DNA of 64,000 nt from SYAN01 sp049459795 (GTDB lineage Bacteria; Actinomycetota; Actinomycetes; Nanopelagicales; Nanopelagicaceae). Below the pieces are notes generated by a model. It searched no databases. It was not told the origin of the DNA and saw nothing but the letters and a program-made list of their open reading frames with translations. Made by a program: the position numbers and the translations under genes. Location: positions 33,571 to 97,570 of the forward strand of contig JBMUDS010000002.1 of the NCBI GenBank assembly GCA_049459795.1, given 5' to 3'. This document shows positions 52,498 to 60,322 of the stretch, in pieces (within the stretch, counting starts at the first letter, position 1; each line of letters begins with the position of its first letter).

Positions 52498-53181
52498 TTA
52501 TTCATTGCCGAGAATCTCGCGTCTTTCGGAGATGTAGCGGCAATGTTCACACCCTTGTGAACTCTTCACAGGCGCAGAGATCATGGTGATGAATTCGGTC
52601 AGTCGCTCTTGCAACGCAGCAGGGTTTCTCTCGATCGGTCGCCAGCTGCTCTTCAACTGTAAACCGAAGCCTGTATCAGCATTCCCACGAGGCGTCACCA
52701 AGGACCAGACGAAGAGCCCTAGAGACGTGACCTTACGTGGCTCGCCCTGAGCAGGATTCTCGAGCGCGAATGCATACGCCTCCAGTTGTGGCGCGTAGAA
52801 GTCGCTCTTATCGGTGTCGCGCGCTTGGAATTTGCAATCGATGACACCATAACTTCCATCTTCGAATTCCATCAAGATGTCGTATTTACCGCGGATGGCG
52901 AATTTGGAGGGAACACCGTCGACTTCGATTGGTTTTGAAACTACGAATTTTCCGCGGTCGAGAACTTTTCCAACCGGGATCCCTGGATCCATATGGTGCG
53001 ATGAAGCACCGTCGAAGTACCTTTCTTGCATATCTGCAAGGTCGCCCACCAGTGGCATGAAACTCGGATTCTTGACGCCATAGTTGTAGTAGAGCCATAG
53101 ACATCGATGACAGTCATTCCACGAGAATGTCAGGTCACTAGGAGAGATGAATTCCCGTGCCTTCTTGCCGTTGCTTGCCAT
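52498..53181 (-). CDS. PD-(D/E)XK nuclease superfamily protein, Cas4/RecB-like
   Basis: 227 residues. Nuclease core: GKYDILMEFEDGSYGVIDCKF has the conserved Asp and the D-x-K of the active site, and PQLEAYAFAL is the QxxxY motif of RecB/Cas4-type nucleases. Four cysteines in two pairs flank the core (CHRC near residues 24-27; CEHC near the C-terminus), a layout that suggests an iron-sulfur cluster as in Cas4 and AddB. No CRISPR array or cas gene is present. ATG 53181 with TACGGT 6 bases upstream. Role unknown; DNA repair is a fair guess. Confidence 0.82.
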   Translation of the reverse strand: MASNGKKAREFISPSDLTFSWNDCHRCLWLYYNYGVKNPSFMPLVGDLADMQERYFDGASSHHMDPGIPVGKVLDRGKFVVSKPIEVDGVPSKFAIRGKYDILMEFEDGSYGVIDCKFQARDTDKSDFYAPQLEAYAFALENPAQGEPRKVTSLGLFVWSLVTPRGNADTGFGLQLKSSWRPIERNPAALQERLTEFITMISAPVKSSQGCEHCRYISERREILGNE

Positions 53182-53187
53182 TGCATC

Positions 53188-53193
53188 ACCGTA
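53188..53193 (-). promoter_or_regulatory. Candidate -10 box of the Cas4-like nuclease gene (leaderless)
   Basis: TACGGT on the minus strand, 6 bases before the ATG at 53181. Confidence 0.45.
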
Positions 53194-53284
53194 CCTTCGC
53201 GAGCGCTCGAATCGATTTCGAGCCGTTTTCTTTTCTCGAGACCGGATTCTTCCTCTTACCTCTGACATAGGCTGGCAGAAACGC

Positions 53285-53316
53285 GAGAGCCCCGGTGAAT
53301 TCTCACCGGGGCTCTC
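53285..53316 (-). terminator. Terminator hairpin downstream of uraA
   Basis: Perfect 14-bp stem GAGAGCCCCGGTGA (53285-53298) / TCACCGGGGCTCTC (53303-53316), loop ATTC. The tract after it on the minus strand is only GCGTTTCTG, so it may end transcription weakly or protect the 3' end. It separates uraA from the nuclease gene. Confidence 0.75.
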
Positions 53317-53329
53317 AGATCAGTTATCT

Positions 53330-54643
53330 CTAGCGGTCGAGCGCTGTACCTCGAGACGCTGCTATTGCGTGAAGGACTCGGTACCCCACAACTGCAACCA
53401 CCGTAGCGTTGATGATTCCATTGAAGGTGTAATCGCCCCATGTGAATGAGACATCAGCGATACCGATGATCACAGCAGAACCTGCGACCAGGATGTTCGT
53501 TGAGTCTGCGAAATTGACCTTGGATTCGATCCAGATCTTTGCACCAAGGATTCCGATCATGCCGAAGAGGGCAAGGCTTGCTCCGCCAAGGACTCCGGCT
53601 GGGGTCGCATTGAGGACAGCACCGAACTTTGGTGAAAGCGAGAGCAGGATCGCTCCGACGCCAGCGATGTAATAAGCCGCTGTGGAGTAGACCCTTGTTG
53701 CAGCCATGACACCGATGTTCTCGGCATATGTGGTGGTTCCCGAACCGCCACCCGCACCAGCGAGCGTGGTTGCAAGTCCATCACCGAGAAGTGCATTTCC
53801 CATCTGATCATCGAGGTTCTGGCCGGTCATCGCTGCAACTGCCTTGACGTGACCGACGTTCTCGGCGATCAACACCAAGACGACTGGAACGAAGAGCAGG
53901 ATCGCGTTGAAGTTGAATGTGGGAGTCGTGAAGTCAGGGAGTGCGATCCACTTCGCCGCCTTGATTCCGTCAGTGTTCACATCGCCCATGAAGAGTGCGA
54001 CGAGATAACCGATGACCAGACCCGCGAAGATGCTGATCCTGCCCAAGAAACCTCGTGAGAATGCAGCGATCAAGGCGATGGAAAGGAGTGTGATGATTCC
54101 GAGCATTGGACCAATTTGAAGGTTGCCAGGATTCTGTCCGACCGTCTCAGGACCGAACCAAGCTTTGTTGTAAGCGACACTCGCAAGATTGAATCCGATC
54201 ACCATGACGATGGTTCCGGTGACAACCGGAGGCATCAACCAGTTGATCCAATCAGCACCGGCCGCCTTAACGATCAATCCAATGAGCGCGAGCAAGATTC
54301 CTGTCGCCACGACGCCACCGAGGGCAGCAGCCATTCCACCTTCACCGGCCACAGCAGCAGCAATCGGTCCAAGGAATGCGAAGGAAGAGCCGAGGTAACT
54401 CGGTACCCGATTCTTTGTAATGAGTAGGAAGAGGATTGTTCCGATACCTGAGAAGAAGAGCGTGGTCGCTGGCGGCAGACCCGTAATGAGGGGAACCAAG
54501 AAGGTCGCGCCGAACATCGCGGCGATGTGTTGAGCGCCGATACCGATCGATCGGGGCCATGAGAGGCGTTCATCCGGAGCAACGACTGCTCCTGGGGCGA
54601 TGGTCTTGCCATCGCCATGTACTTTCCATGTGAAGAGGCTCAC
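53330..54643 (-). CDS. uraA: Uracil-xanthine permease (NCS2/UraA family)
   Basis: 437 residues, about 14 membrane helices. FAFLGPIAAA, the QNPGN-like segment and LGDGLATTLAGAGGGSGTTTYAENIGVMAATRVYS (read in two parts) are the NCS2 substrate-site region; GVATGI and LIAENVGHVKAV carry the conserved Glu. I chose the GTG at 54643 because AAGGAG lies 10 bases upstream; the longer start would include the ribosome site. Imports uracil by proton symport, judging by family. The 280-base upstream gap has a GCGACA/TGTCGC stem at 54673-54710 in the leader and then the PadR operator. Confidence 0.93.
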   Translation of the reverse strand: MSLFTWKVHGDGKTIAPGAVVAPDERLSWPRSIGIGAQHIAAMFGATFLVPLITGLPPATTLFFSGIGTILFLLITKNRVPSYLGSSFAFLGPIAAAVAGEGGMAAALGGVVATGILLALIGLIVKAAGADWINWLMPPVVTGTIVMVIGFNLASVAYNKAWFGPETVGQNPGNLQIGPMLGIITLLSIALIAAFSRGFLGRISIFAGLVIGYLVALFMGDVNTDGIKAAKWIALPDFTTPTFNFNAILLFVPVVLVLIAENVGHVKAVAAMTGQNLDDQMGNALLGDGLATTLAGAGGGSGTTTYAENIGVMAATRVYSTAAYYIAGVGAILLSLSPKFGAVLNATPAGVLGGASLALFGMIGILGAKIWIESKVNFADSTNILVAGSAVIIGIADVSFTWGDYTFNGIINATVVAVVGYRVLHAIAASRGTALDR

Positions 54644-54821
54644 CTGGGGTTGTCTCCTTAATGTCGAGGTGGGCGACATCGGCTCGTCGAGATCCTGAGA
54701 CCTCTGTCGCGAAGCACGGCTCTGAACAGCGCCGGGCTCTAAAGGAAGAAGGTAAGTGGCGACTGAGAAGTAACGGAGAGGGCGCGCCGATTTGCCTTAA
54801 AGCTACTGAGCAGTTACCTTT

Positions 54822-54852
54822 CTTGCGATATATCGAAACGATATATCGCAAG
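54822..54852. promoter_or_regulatory. Probable PadR operator upstream of padR-ino1
   Basis: Perfect 14-bp inverted repeat CTTGCGATATATCG (54822-54835), AAA, CGATATATCGCAAG (54839-54852). It lies 71 bp before padR. PadR-type regulators bind AT-rich dyads of this kind, and the nearest regulator gene is padR itself. Confidence 0.82.
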
Positions 54853-54923
54853 GTGTAACTCGGTCCTGGCTCGGATTCGGCGCACCTACGAGTGAGATAT
54901 CAATAAAAATCGATGGAGGCGTG

Positions 54924-55469
54924 ATGAAGTCGCGAGGCGAATCGCTGGAGTTTGCCCTTCTGGGGCTGCTCTCGCAGAACTCGCTCCATGGCTATGAACT
55001 GAGAAAGCGGATCGGAGCAATCTATGGCCCGTTTCGTGCCCTCTCATTCTCCGTTCTCTATCCCGCCCTCCGGCGACTCGTCTCTTTGGGAATGATCGAA
55101 GAAGCCTCCCTCGGAGAGCGCGGTGGACTCTCGCGCCGATCGAGGATCGTCTACGCCATCACTGAAGCAGGCCGTCGCCATTTCTCAGCCCTTACTGAGA
55201 CAGGCGGACCTGAGGCGTGGGGGGATGAGAGCTTCGGGATCCGGTTCGCGTTCTTCAGTCCAACTCCTGCGAGTAATCGGGTGCGGATCATGGAAGGCAG
55301 GCTGATTCGGTTGCGTGAGAAGGCTTCGATCTTGAAGGACGAATTGGACCGAGATCCGATCGGAGTCGACAGGTATTTGGTCGAGTGGCGCCGCCACTCG
55401 TTAGAGATCGCTGAGCGAGAGATCGCTTGGTTAGAAGAGATGATCAAGAGCGAAAGGAAGTCGTCGTGA
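54924..55469 (+). CDS. PadR-family transcriptional regulator
   Basis: 181 residues: winged HTH (about 8-90, LEFALLGLLSQNSLHGYELRKRI) and a C-terminal helical dimerisation domain of the Vir_act_alpha_C type. TGGAGG 5 bases before the ATG 54924 (a GTG just before is an alternative). Its stop overlaps the ino1 start (GTGA), so it is cotranscribed with inositol-1-phosphate synthase, as Rv0047c with Rv0046c. It probably represses the operon through the palindrome at 54822-54852; the inducer is unknown. Confidence 0.93.
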   Translation: MKSRGESLEFALLGLLSQNSLHGYELRKRIGAIYGPFRALSFSVLYPALRRLVSLGMIEEASLGERGGLSRRSRIVYAITEAGRRHFSALTETGGPEAWGDESFGIRFAFFSPTPASNRVRIMEGRLIRLREKASILKDELDRDPIGVDRYLVEWRRHSLEIAEREIAWLEEMIKSERKSS

Positions 55470-56554
55470 CCAGTACTAGTGAGATTCGCGTTGCCATCGT
55501 AGGAGTCGGGAATTGCTCCAACTCCTTGGTGCAAGGCGTGACCTACTACAAGGATGCCCCAGTCGATCAAGCCATTCCGGGTTTGATGCATCCGGTCGTC
55601 GGCGGTTATCACATCAACTCCATCAAATTTGTGCTTGCGATCGACGTGGATGACAAGAAGGTAGGCCTGGATCTTGCTGATGCGATCTGGGCGAGCGAGA
55701 ACAACACCATCAAGTTTGCGGATGTTGCTAAGACTGGAGTCATCGTCCAACGAGGTAAGACTTTGGATGGACTAGGTCGTTATTACAAGGAGACGATCAA
55801 GGAGTCGACAGCACCGGAGATCGATGTAGTTCAAGCTCTCAAGGAGAACAAGATCGATGTGTTGATCTGCTACCTACCAGTGGGATCTGAGGAAGCAACG
55901 AAGTTTTACGCACAATGCGCTCTGGATGCAAAAGTCGCATTCGTAAACGCACTCCCAGTCTTCATCGCCTCGGACCCTGTATGGGCTGAGAAGTTCACCA
56001 AGGCAGGTGTGCCGATCGTCGGAGATGACATCAAGAGCCAAGTTGGTGCCACTATCACTCATCGCATCATGTCCAAACTCTTCCAGGATCGCGGTGTCTA
56101 CATTGATCGCACCTATCAGCTCAACGTCGGCGGAAACATGGACTTCAAGAACATGCTAGAGCGGGACCGACTCGAATCGAAGAAGATCTCGAAGACGCAA
56201 TCTGTGACCTCCCAACTCGATTACGAGATGGAGGATCGCAACGTCCATATCGGACCATCCGATTACATCCCATGGCTCGATGATCGAAAGTGGGCCTATG
56301 TCCGCCTCGAAGGACGAGCATTCGGCGATGTTCCACTCAATATTGAGTACAAACTCGAAGTATGGGATTCACCGAACTCTGCCGGTGTGATCATCGATGC
56401 GCTTCGTTGCGCGAAGATCGGTCTCGATCGTGGTATCGGCGGACCTCTTCTCTCACCTTCGAGTTACTTCATGAAGTCGCCGCCGGAGCAATACACAGAC
56501 GAAGTAGCCCACGACCGCACTGAGGAATTCATCGAAGGCAAGATCGCGCGCTGA
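55466..56554 (+). CDS. ino1: Inositol-1-phosphate synthase
   Basis: Converts glucose-6-phosphate to myo-inositol-1-phosphate with bound NAD, the entry to phosphatidylinositol and, in many Actinobacteria, mycothiol. 362 residues: VAIVGVGNCSNSLVQG at the N-terminus, VGDDIKSQVGATITHR and LNVGGNMDFKNMLERDRL in the catalytic domain. GTG start at 55466 overlaps padR by four bases, with GAAAGGAAG 6 bases upstream. Product feeds the lipids used by the PimB'-like enzyme; glk (49663) makes its substrate. Confidence 0.96.
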   Translation: MTSTSEIRVAIVGVGNCSNSLVQGVTYYKDAPVDQAIPGLMHPVVGGYHINSIKFVLAIDVDDKKVGLDLADAIWASENNTIKFADVAKTGVIVQRGKTLDGLGRYYKETIKESTAPEIDVVQALKENKIDVLICYLPVGSEEATKFYAQCALDAKVAFVNALPVFIASDPVWAEKFTKAGVPIVGDDIKSQVGATITHRIMSKLFQDRGVYIDRTYQLNVGGNMDFKNMLERDRLESKKISKTQSVTSQLDYEMEDRNVHIGPSDYIPWLDDRKWAYVRLEGRAFGDVPLNIEYKLEVWDSPNSAGVIIDALRCAKIGLDRGIGGPLLSPSSYFMKSPPEQYTDEVAHDRTEEFIEGKIAR

Positions 56555-56561
56555 CGCGATC
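56542..56561. terminator. Hairpin spanning the ino1 stop codon
   Basis: GATCGCG (56542-56548), loop CGCTGA, CGCGATC (56555-56561). No T-run on either strand. It sits between convergent ino1 and the LuxR fragment, and it may act as a weak two-way end or be chance. Confidence 0.35.
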
Positions 56562-56745
56562 AATGTTGGTCGTACCTGATTGGAACTATTCGATATGGCG
56601 TGAACAGCGCTGTGTTCTCAACCACCTTCTCAGTATGGGCTGTCTCTCGAGCGACGGCTGCATTGGAGAGTCCATCACATAAGTGGGAAGCCACGAGATG
56701 CTCAAACGGCGTCAATTCCCTGGTCAATATGGTCAGCCGTTCCAT
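56560..56745 (-). pseudogene. Truncated LuxR-type HTH gene
   Basis: 61 residues from ATG 56745: MERLTILTRELTPFEHLVASHL, then LSNAAVARETAHTEKVVENT, the first helices of a LuxR-type HTH, cut in the middle of the recognition helix and followed by an unrelated tail (ALFTPYRIVPIRYDQH) and stop. LuxR domains normally continue with about 12 more helix residues and a further C-terminal region; the 6 bases before ino1 leave no room for these, so the 3' part seems deleted. The promoter looks intact, so it may still be expressed. It could be a short functional protein instead. Confidence 0.65.
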
Positions 56746-56751
56746 GATCGG

Positions 56752-56779
56752 ATTGTAAGCAAGACAGGACTCGGAGCAA
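56752..56779 (-). promoter_or_regulatory. Promoter of the truncated LuxR gene (leaderless)
   Basis: On the minus strand TTGCTC (56779-56774), 16-bp spacer, TACAAT (56757-56752), then 6 bases to the ATG at 56745. The -10 box is close to the consensus TATAAT. Confidence 0.6.
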
Positions 56780-56807
56780 GAGTCTTTTGGTCTCTTCGCT
56801 TGGGACA

Positions 56808-56813
56808 TAAGAT
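56808..56813 (+). promoter_or_regulatory. Candidate -10 box of the enoyl-CoA hydratase gene (leaderless)
   Basis: TAAGAT, 6 bases before the ATG at 56820. Confidence 0.5.
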
Positions 56814-56819
56814 GAACCC

Positions 56820-57563
56820 ATGAGCGACGTTGTCATTGGTCATTCAGGTCCGGTCACAACAGTGACTCTCAATCGTCCCGAGAAGATGAATGCGATCACC
56901 CGCGAGATGTATCGATTGATGGCAGAGGCGATCAATGGGGCAGCCATGGACTCATCCATCGCCGCGGTCGTTATTCAATCTAACGGTGACCATTTCACAG
57001 CAGGAAATGACATCTCTGATTTCCTCAACAATCCACCTCTTGAGGAGGGTTCTGAGGTCTGGCAATTCATCAAAGCCGCTCATGACTTCCCTAAGATCCT
57101 GATCGCTGCCACGCAAGGCAATGCTGTCGGAATAGGCGCGACGATGATCATGCACTGCGATTTTGCTTACGCTTCGCCGACCACGCGATTTCGAATGCCG
57201 TTCGTCAATCTCGGATTGGTTCCTGAGTTCGGTGCCAGCTACCTCTTCCCAAAGAGCATGGGACATCGAAGAGCTGCGGAATTGTTGCTCCTGGGTAGGG
57301 AGTTCACCGGACATGAGGCCCGTGAGTGGGGGATGGTCAATGAGGTCGTGGACGATGCCCGAGCGAGGGCCCATGAGATTGCAGCCGTTGTCGCTGAGCA
57401 ACCACCGAACGCCTTAATCCAGGCAAAGCAATTGATGAAGAGCCCAGATCATGAGCGTATCAACGTCATCATGAACGCCGAAGGAGAGCTCTTCCAGCGA
57501 GCGCTCACGAGTGAGGAGGCGCAGAACGCCTTCATGAGTTTCTTGATGCGTAAAGGTTCTTGA
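56820..57563 (+). CDS. Enoyl-CoA hydratase/isomerase family protein
   Basis: 247 residues of crotonase fold: LNRPEKMNAITREMYRLM, oxyanion segment HFTAGNDISDF near residue 62, and GNAVGIGATMIMHCDFAYA near 100. The first catalytic Glu of true hydratases is not obvious (FVNLGLVPEFGASYLFPK is in its place), which fits an isomerase-like or other member. It may serve beta-oxidation besides FadB. The SDR gene follows after 52 bases. Confidence 0.88.
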   Translation: MSDVVIGHSGPVTTVTLNRPEKMNAITREMYRLMAEAINGAAMDSSIAAVVIQSNGDHFTAGNDISDFLNNPPLEEGSEVWQFIKAAHDFPKILIAATQGNAVGIGATMIMHCDFAYASPTTRFRMPFVNLGLVPEFGASYLFPKSMGHRRAAELLLLGREFTGHEAREWGMVNEVVDDARARAHEIAAVVAEQPPNALIQAKQLMKSPDHERINVIMNAEGELFQRALTSEEAQNAFMSFLMRKGS

Positions 57564-57615
57564 TGATCCGGTACGAGGTATGGTCCGAGAAGAAGGAAGA
57601 TGAGAGGAAGCGGTT

Positions 57616-58446
57616 ATGTCGCTAAAGGGAAAGCGGATCTTCATCACCGGAGGATCACGAGGTATCGGCCTAGCAATCGCCTTGAAGGCGGCTCGTGATG
57701 GTGCCCAGATTGCGATCGCCGCTAAGACGACCGAACCTCATCCCAAACTCCCCGGCACCATCCATACCGCCGCGCAGGAGATCGAGAATGCGGGCGGACA
57801 AGCACTCCCGATTCAGTGTGACCTACGGGATGAAGAACAGATTGTCGCTGCCGTTGAGACAAGTGCGAAGGCTTTCGGTGGAATCGATATCGTCATCAAC
57901 AATGCCAGCGCCATCAACTTGACCAATACTGAGTCGACACCGGCCAAGCGATTTGATTTGATGTTTGACGTCAATGTTCGCGGGACCTTCCTCACATCGC
58001 AGGCTGCGATTCCTCATCTTCGTGCCAGCGGGAAGGAGGGTCGCAACCCGCACATCCTCACGCTTTCGCCACCGCTCTCTATGAAAGCGCATTGGTTCAA
58101 GAATCATCTTGCCTACACCATGGCCAAATATGGGATGAGTATGTGTGTCCTCGGTATGTCAGCCGAATTCAAACGCGATGGAATCGCAGTCAATGCGCTA
58201 TGGCCAAGGACCGCCATCGACACAGCAGCTCTTCAGATGATCCCTGGAGTGGATACCTCACTCTGCAGGAAACCTGAGATTCTCGCCGACGCTGCCTATA
58301 TCGTCCTCAACAGATCAAGTAACGAATGCACGGGCAATTTCTTCGTTGATGATGAAGTCCTTGCGAGTGAGGGGATCACTGATTTGGATCCATACGCAGT
58401 GGTGCCTGGAACGAAAGAGTTCCTGCCTGACTTCTTCTTGGATTAA
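57616..58446 (+). CDS. Short-chain dehydrogenase/reductase, HSDL2-like
   Basis: 276 residues. NAD(P)-binding GGSRGIGLA (residues 12-20), NNASAINL, and the catalytic YTMAK (near 166-170); the Ser is in TLSPPLS. The pattern HPKLPGTIHTAAQEIENAGG is typical of the HSDL2 subfamily, associated with fatty-acid metabolism. A TGAGAGGAAG site precedes the ATG. Probably cotranscribed with the upstream crotonase; substrate unknown. Convergent with the ECF ATPase gene, 10 bases apart. Confidence 0.9.
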   Translation: MSLKGKRIFITGGSRGIGLAIALKAARDGAQIAIAAKTTEPHPKLPGTIHTAAQEIENAGGQALPIQCDLRDEEQIVAAVETSAKAFGGIDIVINNASAINLTNTESTPAKRFDLMFDVNVRGTFLTSQAAIPHLRASGKEGRNPHILTLSPPLSMKAHWFKNHLAYTMAKYGMSMCVLGMSAEFKRDGIAVNALWPRTAIDTAALQMIPGVDTSLCRKPEILADAAYIVLNRSSNECTGNFFVDDEVLASEGITDLDPYAVVPGTKEFLPDFFLD

Positions 58447-58456
58447 TTCGAACTCA

Positions 58457-59203
58457 TCACGAGAGTGCGAACCCCTTAGGTAGTTCGAGGCGATACCTAC
58501 TGAGCAAATCCGAGTTCCTCAGAATCCTCTCGGTTCTGTCATCTGCGACGATCGCGCCTTCTGCGAGGATCACGGATCTTTCACAGAGCTCGTAAGCGAA
58601 TGGCAGGTCATGGGTGACCATGATCAATGTGATGGGTAGATCGGTGAGTATCTCGGCAAGTTCGCGGCGGCTTGCGGGATCAAGATTCGATGATGGTTCA
58701 TCGAGAACCAGGATTGATGGATCCATGGCGAGGACCGTTGCGACAGCGACCCTACGGCGCTGACCGAAGGAGAGGTGATGTGGGGGCCGATCTGCGAATT
58801 CAGCCATTCCCACTCGAGCCAGCGAGGCGTGAACTCGGCTCTCCACCTCGCTTGAAGTGAGCCCCAAATTTCGCGGACCGAATGCGACATCTTCATAGAC
58901 AGTTGGCATGAAGAGTTGGTCATCTGGATCCTGGAACACCAGTCCCACTTTCGACCTGATCTCTTTAAGCCGTTCTTTGTCGGAAACATCGATGGTGATT
59001 CCATCGATTTCAACCGATCCATGTTGCGCCTGATGGATTCCATTGAGATGCATGACGAATGTCGTCTTCCCCGCACCATTTGGTCCAAGGAGGGCGACTC
59101 TCTCGCCAGGAGTTATCTCCAGATTGATCCCGAAAAGTGCTTGGTGTCCGTCGGGATATGCGAACGCGAGCTCTGAGACTTTGAGAGCTAAAGGACTACT
59201 CAT
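58457..59203 (-). CDS. cbiO: ECF/CbiO-type metal transport ATP-binding protein
   Basis: 248 residues ABC ATPase: Walker A GPNGAGKTT near residue 40, Q-loop VFQDPDDQLF, signature LSFGQRRRVAVA, Walker B ILVLDEPSSNLDP. The ATG at 59203 shares one base with the cbiQ stop (TGATG). It powers import by the CbiMNQ membrane complex. Last gene of the operon. The upstream operator suggests the metal is nickel rather than cobalt. Confidence 0.93.
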   Translation of the reverse strand: MSSPLALKVSELAFAYPDGHQALFGINLEITPGERVALLGPNGAGKTTFVMHLNGIHQAQHGSVEIDGITIDVSDKERLKEIRSKVGLVFQDPDDQLFMPTVYEDVAFGPRNLGLTSSEVESRVHASLARVGMAEFADRPPHHLSFGQRRRVAVATVLAMDPSILVLDEPSSNLDPASRRELAEILTDLPITLIMVTHDLPFAYELCERSVILAEGAIVADDRTERILRNSDLLSRYRLELPKGFALS

Positions 59204-60015
59204 CAATTGATGATCCTACTGATGAGTGAAATAAGAAGTGCGATCAGCGGAAGTGCAAGAGCCTGTACCAACACTTTCCTAGAGGCTGGTGCCTCCGGTG
59301 TTCTTGGAATGACGCCAGTGAAGCCGCGCGAGAGCATCGCTAGATGTACTCGCTCGCCACGTTCGTATGAGCGCATGAAGAGTGTTGCGATGACGCTCGA
59401 CAAAATCCGCCAATCTCTGATCCCACGTGCTTCGAAACCGCGAGATGCACGAGCAATTCGCATCCGCTCCATTTCGTCGGTCACTACATTGAGATAGCGA
59501 AGCATGAAGGACGCGATATTAACCATGAGGGCTGGAAGGTGGAGTCTCTCGAGTCCGCGGAGGATCTCTCGAGCCGTCGAAGTGGAAGAGAGAGTGATGG
59601 CGCCGAGGACACCAAGAGTCCCTTTCGCCACGATTGCAGTACCTGCAAGGATCCCTTCGCGATAGAGAGTGAAACCTGCGACTTCATAGCTTTCCCCGGT
59701 ACCAAAGAAGGGCATCAAGAGCGCGAAGAGTACGAAGGGAATCTCTATCAGGGATCTTCGAAAAACGGTGAGTAGTGGAAGTCGTGCGATCAGGATCACC
59801 GAAATGATGAGGGTGAAATACCCCAGATAGCTCCAAACATGCGTGATCGGCGTCGTCACCACGATCAGTAGAAAGCCGAGTAGCGCAAGTATCTTCAGGT
59901 GAGCCGGAAGGCCATGGATGGGGCTATGACCATGGATGTAGAGACGCTCTCCTGCGTCATGTCCATGGTGATGCTGATCATGAGCCTTTGGCTCACTCTT
60001 GACTGGGAAATTAAT
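59203..60015 (-). CDS. cbiQ: ECF metal transporter transmembrane protein CbiQ, no standard start codon
   Basis: The membrane T component linking CbiMN to CbiO. About five helices; coupling motifs RASRGFEARG and MLSRGFTG contact the ATPases. The first standard start is GTG 59862 (219 residues), but the same frame upstream encodes HDQHHHGHDAG and LYIHGHSPIHGLPAHLKILAL, the histidine-rich and HGHSPxH N-terminus of CbiQ proteins. No ATG, GTG or TTG exists in that frame back to the stop near 60067. An ATT at 60015 overlapping the cbiN stop (ATTAA) is one possible start, giving 270 residues, the normal length. The end at 60015 is therefore tentative. Confidence 0.8.
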   Translation of the reverse strand: MNFPVKSEPKAHDQHHHGHDAGERLYIHGHSPIHGLPAHLKILALLGFLLIVVTTPITHVWSYLGYFTLIISVILIARLPLLTVFRRSLIEIPFVLFALLMPFFGTGESYEVAGFTLYREGILAGTAIVAKGTLGVLGAITLSSTSTAREILRGLERLHLPALMVNIASFMLRYLNVVTDEMERMRIARASRGFEARGIRDWRILSSVIATLFMRSYERGERVHLAMLSRGFTGVIPRTPEAPASRKVLVQALALPLIALLISLISRIIN

Positions 60016-60322
60016 TGTTGATCTTGCCCCTCTTGGCGATTGCTTTGAATATGAAAGCGGCGACGATCAAGGTGACGAAGACACCAATGACTCCACTCAA
60101 ACCAACGCTCAACCGTTCATTATCAATGCCACTCACGCCGTAGTCAGCAAGAGGTGTACCCGAGTTAGCGGAGTCCTTTGCTGTATCGAGGAAGCCCTCA
60201 TCTTCAGCGACTCGCTCGAGCCCATCGGGATCAGAGGATGCGTAGTAGGAGATGAAACCCGCAACGGCAAGAGAGACCAGGATTCCAGCGAGCAGGAATT
60301 TGTTCTCTAAGAATGCTTTCAT
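60011..60322 (-). CDS. cbiN: PDGLE/CbiN-type metal transporter subunit
   Basis: 103 residues: an N-terminal membrane helix (FLLAGILVSLAVAGFISYY), an extracytoplasmic loop with the SSDPDGLERVAEDEGF motif, and a C-terminal helix (IGVFVTLIVAAFIFKAIA). It works with CbiM in metal insertion. Its ATG overlaps the cbiM stop (ATGA). Confidence 0.92.
   Translation of the reverse strand: MKAFLENKFLLAGILVSLAVAGFISYYASSDPDGLERVAEDEGFLDTAKDSANSGTPLADYGVSGIDNERLSVGLSGVIGVFVTLIVAAFIFKAIAKRGKINN

Noticed and set aside
52498..53181. Cas4-like nuclease as part of a CRISPR-Cas system
   Set aside because: No repeat array and no other cas gene in 64 kb.
54661..54858. 65-codon open frame upstream of padR
   Set aside because: It crosses the palindromic operator, has no domain, and the operator sequence is the better explanation for the region.
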